From assembly GCA_036244855.1 (NCBI GenBank), contig BQKZ01008846.1, positions 1 through 11,451 of the forward strand: a DNA stretch of 11,451 bases, written 5' to 3'. This DNA is from Temnopleurus reevesii. Its lineage: Eukaryota; Echinodermata; Echinoidea; Temnopleuroida; Temnopleuridae. Below the pieces are notes generated by a model that made no database searches, was not told the origin of the DNA, and saw only the letters and a program-made list of their open reading frames with translations. This document shows positions 9,060 to 11,451 of this stretch, in pieces (within the stretch, counting starts at the first letter, position 1; every line of letters starts with the position of its first letter). Position numbers and translations under genes: made by a program.

Positions 9060-9351
9060 GTAAATTATTTCACATTCTCTGGAATGGATCAATGAAAGTT
9101 CAGTTTAAATGTTGTAGATAATGTCACATACAATTACAGATTAATATGTTTGGTTATATTTTTCTATTTACCTGAAATCAATGTACATGTATACACACGT
9201 CTTGAAATAGAAACCTTTATATGGGAGACTCATGTTTTTTTCTTGCTGCTATCGATTACATAAGATGACCTATTTAATATACAGTACGGACACACTGGGA
9301 ACAATACAGGTTCATTATAAGGGATTTGGCTATATTTGGGAAATATGTTTA

Positions 9352-9958
9352 AAGGGAAACCAACCCCTGGGATTATCGTGCTCTCATTGAATGAAGAAAA
9401 ATCAGATGAACAAACTGTGAAAATTTGAGCAAAATCGGACAGCTCGTTCAAAAGTTATGACTTTTCAAACTCACAGAGATATTACGATCCCTACGGCTCA
9501 TGTGGATCCGTGCGATCGGCAAATTCAAGGGAATCCGTGACGTCATGTCGGACAACTCCTCGTTCACTCTGTATACAAATTTCCACATTTTCTCCACTTT
9601 TTCGGAAAAGTCAACAAAATGCCAATTTTTGGTTGGGGTATAGCACTTCTGTATTGATTCTGCATGTATTTTGAGAAGAATGATTTTGCAACCTCACTTG
9701 AAATGTTACATTAATCCATTTTTTTAAATTATATGTACAAAGTGAATGAGGAGTTGTCCGACATGACGTCACAGATTCCGCAGAATATGCCGACCGCACG
9801 GATCCCCATCAGTGATAGGGATCGTCATATCTCAGTGACTTTGAAAATTCATAACTTTTGAACGGGTTGTCCGATTTTTCCTCAAATCTTCACAGTTTGT
9901 TCATCTGATTTTTCTTCATTCAATGAGAGCACGATAATTCCAAAGGCTGGTTCCCCTT
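9352..9958. mobile_element. Long-arm foldback element C (intron 10), TA-flanked
   Basis: The left arm (9352 to about 9582) and the right arm (about 9725-9958) are inverted repeats of roughly 230 bp around a 140-bp spacer. Examples of paired arms are GTGCTCTCATTGAATGAAG with CTTCATTCAATGAGAGCAC, and GTGACGTCATGTCGGACAAC with GTTGTCCGACATGACGTCAC. The ends AAGGG and CCCTT sit directly inside TA on both sides (9350-9351, 9959-9960). This is consistent with a TA target-site duplication and a Tc1/mariner-type non-autonomous element. There is no transposase frame. The relative at 2948-3300 supports a dispersed family. Confidence 0.85.
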
Positions 9959-10243
9959 TAATACTTGTAGTCCTCTCCGAGCGTTGGACATTTTACTTTT
10001 AATGTCTGAATCAATGTTATGATTAAATCCATTTGAATGAAGCAGTTTTTATAATGATTTATAATTCACAAGAGTGTTTTGCAGAATTATAAGTTCGCTT
10101 TTATTCCTAGTTTTTCGCACTGACTATTTGAGTAATGTAACGAGTGCCGAGGATAGAGGGTGATTGAATAGGGGAGCGCAAATATTATACTGATGTCAAC
10201 CTTATAAGAGGATCTGAAATTTATTTGCCATAACAATATAATT

Positions 10244-10263
10244 ATAATAATAATAATAATAAT
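10244..10263 (+). repeat. (TAA)n microsatellite
   Basis: About seven TAA/AAT units in intron 10, followed by a short GATGAT stretch. Confidence 0.85.
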
Positions 10264-10331
10264 GATGATAGTTCATGGATCTTTTCCATATATTTTCCAG
10301 CAATTATGTTTCATTTTTTTATCACTTGCAG

Positions 10332-10614
10332 GCAAAGCTACGACATCGACCTCGAGCTCGAATCACCGGGATCGGAGGTTAAATCCACGAATCGACTCGA
10401 CCTGAAGAATCCACTGTTCCACTACACGGGCCAGCAGGCGCTACAGAGCGGCGCCCACACCACGTCGCCGTCGGAGAGCTACTGGAGCCAGCTGGGCAAC
10501 GGGACGGCCATGGACGCCAGCGGGTCCGCCTTGGGTAACGGATACAGCAACGGACAGGGACTCAGTACTGGAGTGGTTCAATCAATACCGATTGGTATGC
10601 ATCACATGTCCTGA
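10332..10614 (+). CDS. CARM1: CARM1 exon 11: last coding exon and C-terminal tail
   Basis: One base completes Arg, then 93 codons and TGA (10612-10614). It begins QSYDIDLELES and contains LDLKNPLFHYTG, TTSPSESYW and LSTGVVQSIPIGMHHMS. Human has QSYDISIV, LDLKNPFFRYTG, YTSPSENMW and the elements STGIVQ and SIPTNTMHYGS at its end. So the tail is the same domain, shortened by about 50 residues relative to human. It is Gly/Ser/Asn-rich and probably disordered, and in CARM1 such tails act in coactivation. The exon is noticeably more GC-rich than the others. No Arg occurs after NRLDLKNP. Confidence 0.96.
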
Positions 10615-10667
10615 CCAACTACCCTGTAGAAATTTGGAGAAGAGATTGGGATTTTTAATTATTCTAA

Positions 10668-10825
10668 GGGGGCGTTGTTCAAAAGTTGCAATTGATCGGA
10701 ATGCGCCAATCAAAATCATTGTTTCATGCTCGTCTTGTTTAATGCGCATACCGTGCGCGAATGAAAATGCGTGTTGCAATTTGCCAAGTTGCAGTTGATT
10801 TGCAGTTAAAATGAGCAACACCCCC
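10668..10825. mobile_element. MITE-like element A, copy 2 (3' UTR)
   Basis: It starts GGGGGCGTTGTTCAAAAGTT and ends TGAGCAACACCCCC, so the terminal inverted repeat is about 14 bp (GGGGGYGTTGYTCA). The inner part (CCAATCAAAATCATTGTTTC, GCCAAGTTGCAGTTGATTTG) matches 2400-2572 closely in the same orientation. The flanks TCTAAG and TTACAG extend the inverted repeat by a few bases (TAAGGGGG/CCCCCTTA), so element ends and target site cannot be separated. It lies 53 bp after the stop codon, probably transcribed in the mRNA. Confidence 0.75.
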
Positions 10826-11028
10826 TTACAGACTTTTGAGATGAAAGTCTTATTGAATGTATGGTTTCTTTCCATTCCCACAATACTATTCCTCTCTTTC
10901 AGTTATTTTACTTGACACCTGTTTGTAGCAGTGATTTCTGTTCATGTAGATGTAGTAATTTTGTAGAGTCATTTTGGAAAGTGACCTGCCTTCAATGGCC
11001 ACTTTTTATTTTCCCGTTGATAGATTTT

Positions 11029-11057
11029 TGTCTCGCCTGCGTAGCAGAATCGAGACA
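11029..11057. repeat. 7-bp hairpin at edge of an interspersed repeat
   Basis: TGTCTCG at 11029-11035 pairs with CGAGACA at 11051-11057 around a 15-nt loop. It directly precedes the CGACGG tract. The hairpin and tract together look like one end of a dispersed repeat rather than a gene-specific structure. Confidence 0.5.
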
Positions 11058-11073
11058 TAGGCACCGCTTTTTC

Positions 11074-11112
11074 CGACGGCGACGGCGGCGGCGACGGCGG
11101 CGGCGACGGCGT
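11074..11112 (+). repeat. CGACGG/CGG-rich minisatellite
   Basis: About 38 bp of CGACGG and CGG units, repeating roughly every 12 bp (CGACGGCGGCGG). It is very GC-rich and CpG-rich within AT-rich surroundings. Read as protein it gives a run of Arg or Asp/Gly, which is meaningless here. Confidence 0.85.
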
Positions 11113-11214
11113 CAACAATTTAGAATTGCTATTAATCAAAAACCCCTGGCCCGATTTTCATCAAACTTGCACAATAGGTCCAGTGGGTAGCCCAAATAGT
11201 GCAGAGCAATTTTC

Positions 11215-11249
11215 AGGTCATAATCGAGGTCAAAGGTCATCTGAGGTCA
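11215..11249 (+). promoter_or_regulatory. Cluster of four AGGTCA half-sites (unit 1)
   Basis: AGGTCA occurs at 11215, 11227, 11234 and 11244. The spacers are 6, 1 and 4 bases, giving perfect DR6-, DR1- and DR4-type arrangements as recognised by nuclear receptors (DR1 by RXR, HNF4 and COUP-TF types; DR4 by TR/LXR types). The match is exact. Whether it is bound is unknown, since it lies in a repeat. Confidence 0.4.
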
Positions 11250-11371
11250 AATTTCCAAAATCTTAACCTGAAAACTTAACCTTGGCTCTCATTTCAAAAC
11301 TCCTTGCCCAATTTTCATCAAACTTGCACAATAGGTCCATTGGGCGGCCCAAATAGTGCAGAGCGATTTTC

Positions 11372-11406
11372 AGGTCATAATCGAGGTCAAAGGTCATCTG
11401 AGGTCA
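11372..11406 (+). promoter_or_regulatory. Cluster of four AGGTCA half-sites (unit 2)
   Basis: AGGTCA occurs at 11372, 11384, 11391 and 11401, an exact copy of the cluster in the first unit at 157-bp distance. Same interpretation and same caution. Confidence 0.4.
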
Positions 11407-11451
11407 AATTTCCGAAATCTTAACCTGAAAACTTAACCTTGGCTCTCATTT

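Larger units (their letters stand above)
9060..10331 (+). other. Intron 10 (1272 bp, phase 2)
   Basis: It begins GTAAAT and ends TTATCACTTGCAG at 10331. Almost half is the long foldback element 9352-9958. A TAA/AAT microsatellite is near 10244-10263. The stretches 9060-9350 and 9960-10240 are AT-rich with nothing recognised. Confidence 0.88.
10615..11451 (+). other. 3' UTR / downstream sequence
   Basis: After the stop there is a MITE-like copy (10668-10825). About 200 bp of plain AT-rich sequence follows (10826-11025), then a hairpin plus CGACGG tract, and a 157-bp tandem repeat to the window edge. I see no AATAAA or ATTAAA in this stretch, so the cleavage site uses a variant signal or lies beyond the window. 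Open frames here, including an Arg-rich one through the CGACGG tract, are artefacts of repeat composition. Confidence 0.7.
11125..11451 (+). repeat. 157-bp tandem repeat, at least two units, open at window edge
   Basis: TTTTCATCAAACTTGCACAA recurs exactly 157 bases later, and so does the end motif CTTGGCTCTCATTT at 11281 and 11438. The first unit is diverged at its left edge (about 11125-11150). The rest differs at only a few bases, so the duplication is recent or homogenised. The array continues past the window. Each unit holds four AGGTCA half-sites. Confidence 0.93.

Noticed and set aside
10861..11190. 109-codon frame with an arginine run
   Set aside because: The Arg run is simply the CGACGG repeat read in one frame; the rest is UTR-like sequence.

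Overview
The window is one long stretch of animal genomic DNA carrying most of a single split gene on the + strand: the orthologue of CARM1/PRMT4, the type I (asymmetric) arginine methyltransferase that methylates histone H3 and splicing or transcription cofactors. I can place eleven exons from the end of the N-terminal PH-like domain (about 18-146) to the stop codon at 10612-10614. The splice phases all agree and together give about 469 codons. The 5' end of the gene (start codon, about the first 60 residues, promoter) lies before the window. Vertebrate-like intron positions, AT-rich introns of 0.36-1.5 kb, many short foldback transposons and a protein close to vertebrate CARM1 suggest a marine invertebrate deuterostome. 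An echinoderm such as a sea urchin is my best guess, but the sequence does not settle it.

Layout. Exons 1-2 (18-146, 889-1004) finish the N-terminal domain. Exon 3 (1362-1466) holds the YF-type start of the methyltransferase core. Exon 4 (2625-2735) holds the SAM-binding motif I. Exon 5 (4252-4429) holds the catalytic double-E loop. Exons 6-8 (5705-5795, 6491-6572, 7188-7363) make the dimerisation arm and beta-barrel. Exon 9 (8373-8427) holds the THW loop. Exons 10-11 (8977-9059, 10332-10614) finish the barrel and the short C-terminal tail. Everything after 10614 is 3' UTR or downstream repeat; I see no canonical poly(A) signal in it.

The introns carry the unusual content. Exon 5 is flanked by a 5' half-copy (4078-4174) and a 3' half-copy (about 4522-4611) that together make up one extra, about 6% diverged exon. 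The last ~60 bp of exon 8 plus its splice donor is repeated three more times (7482-7548, 7655-7722, 7826-7892) at about 171-179 bp spacing, separated by pyrimidine tracts. In both sets most differences are synonymous. Either the copies were recently coding, or allelic haplotypes have been stitched together in the assembly.

At least three non-autonomous foldback/MITE-like families can be recognised because each occurs twice: 2400-2572 with 10668-10825; 2757-2900 with 8054-8200; 2948-3300 with 9352-9958. Other inverted repeats lie at 497-668 and 3769-3952. The right end has a hairpin plus CGACGG repeat (11029-11112) and a 157-bp tandem repeat that runs off the window. Each of its units carries four AGGTCA half-sites. 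I find no RNA gene, no CRISPR array, no second protein gene and no sign of bacterial or viral sequence.
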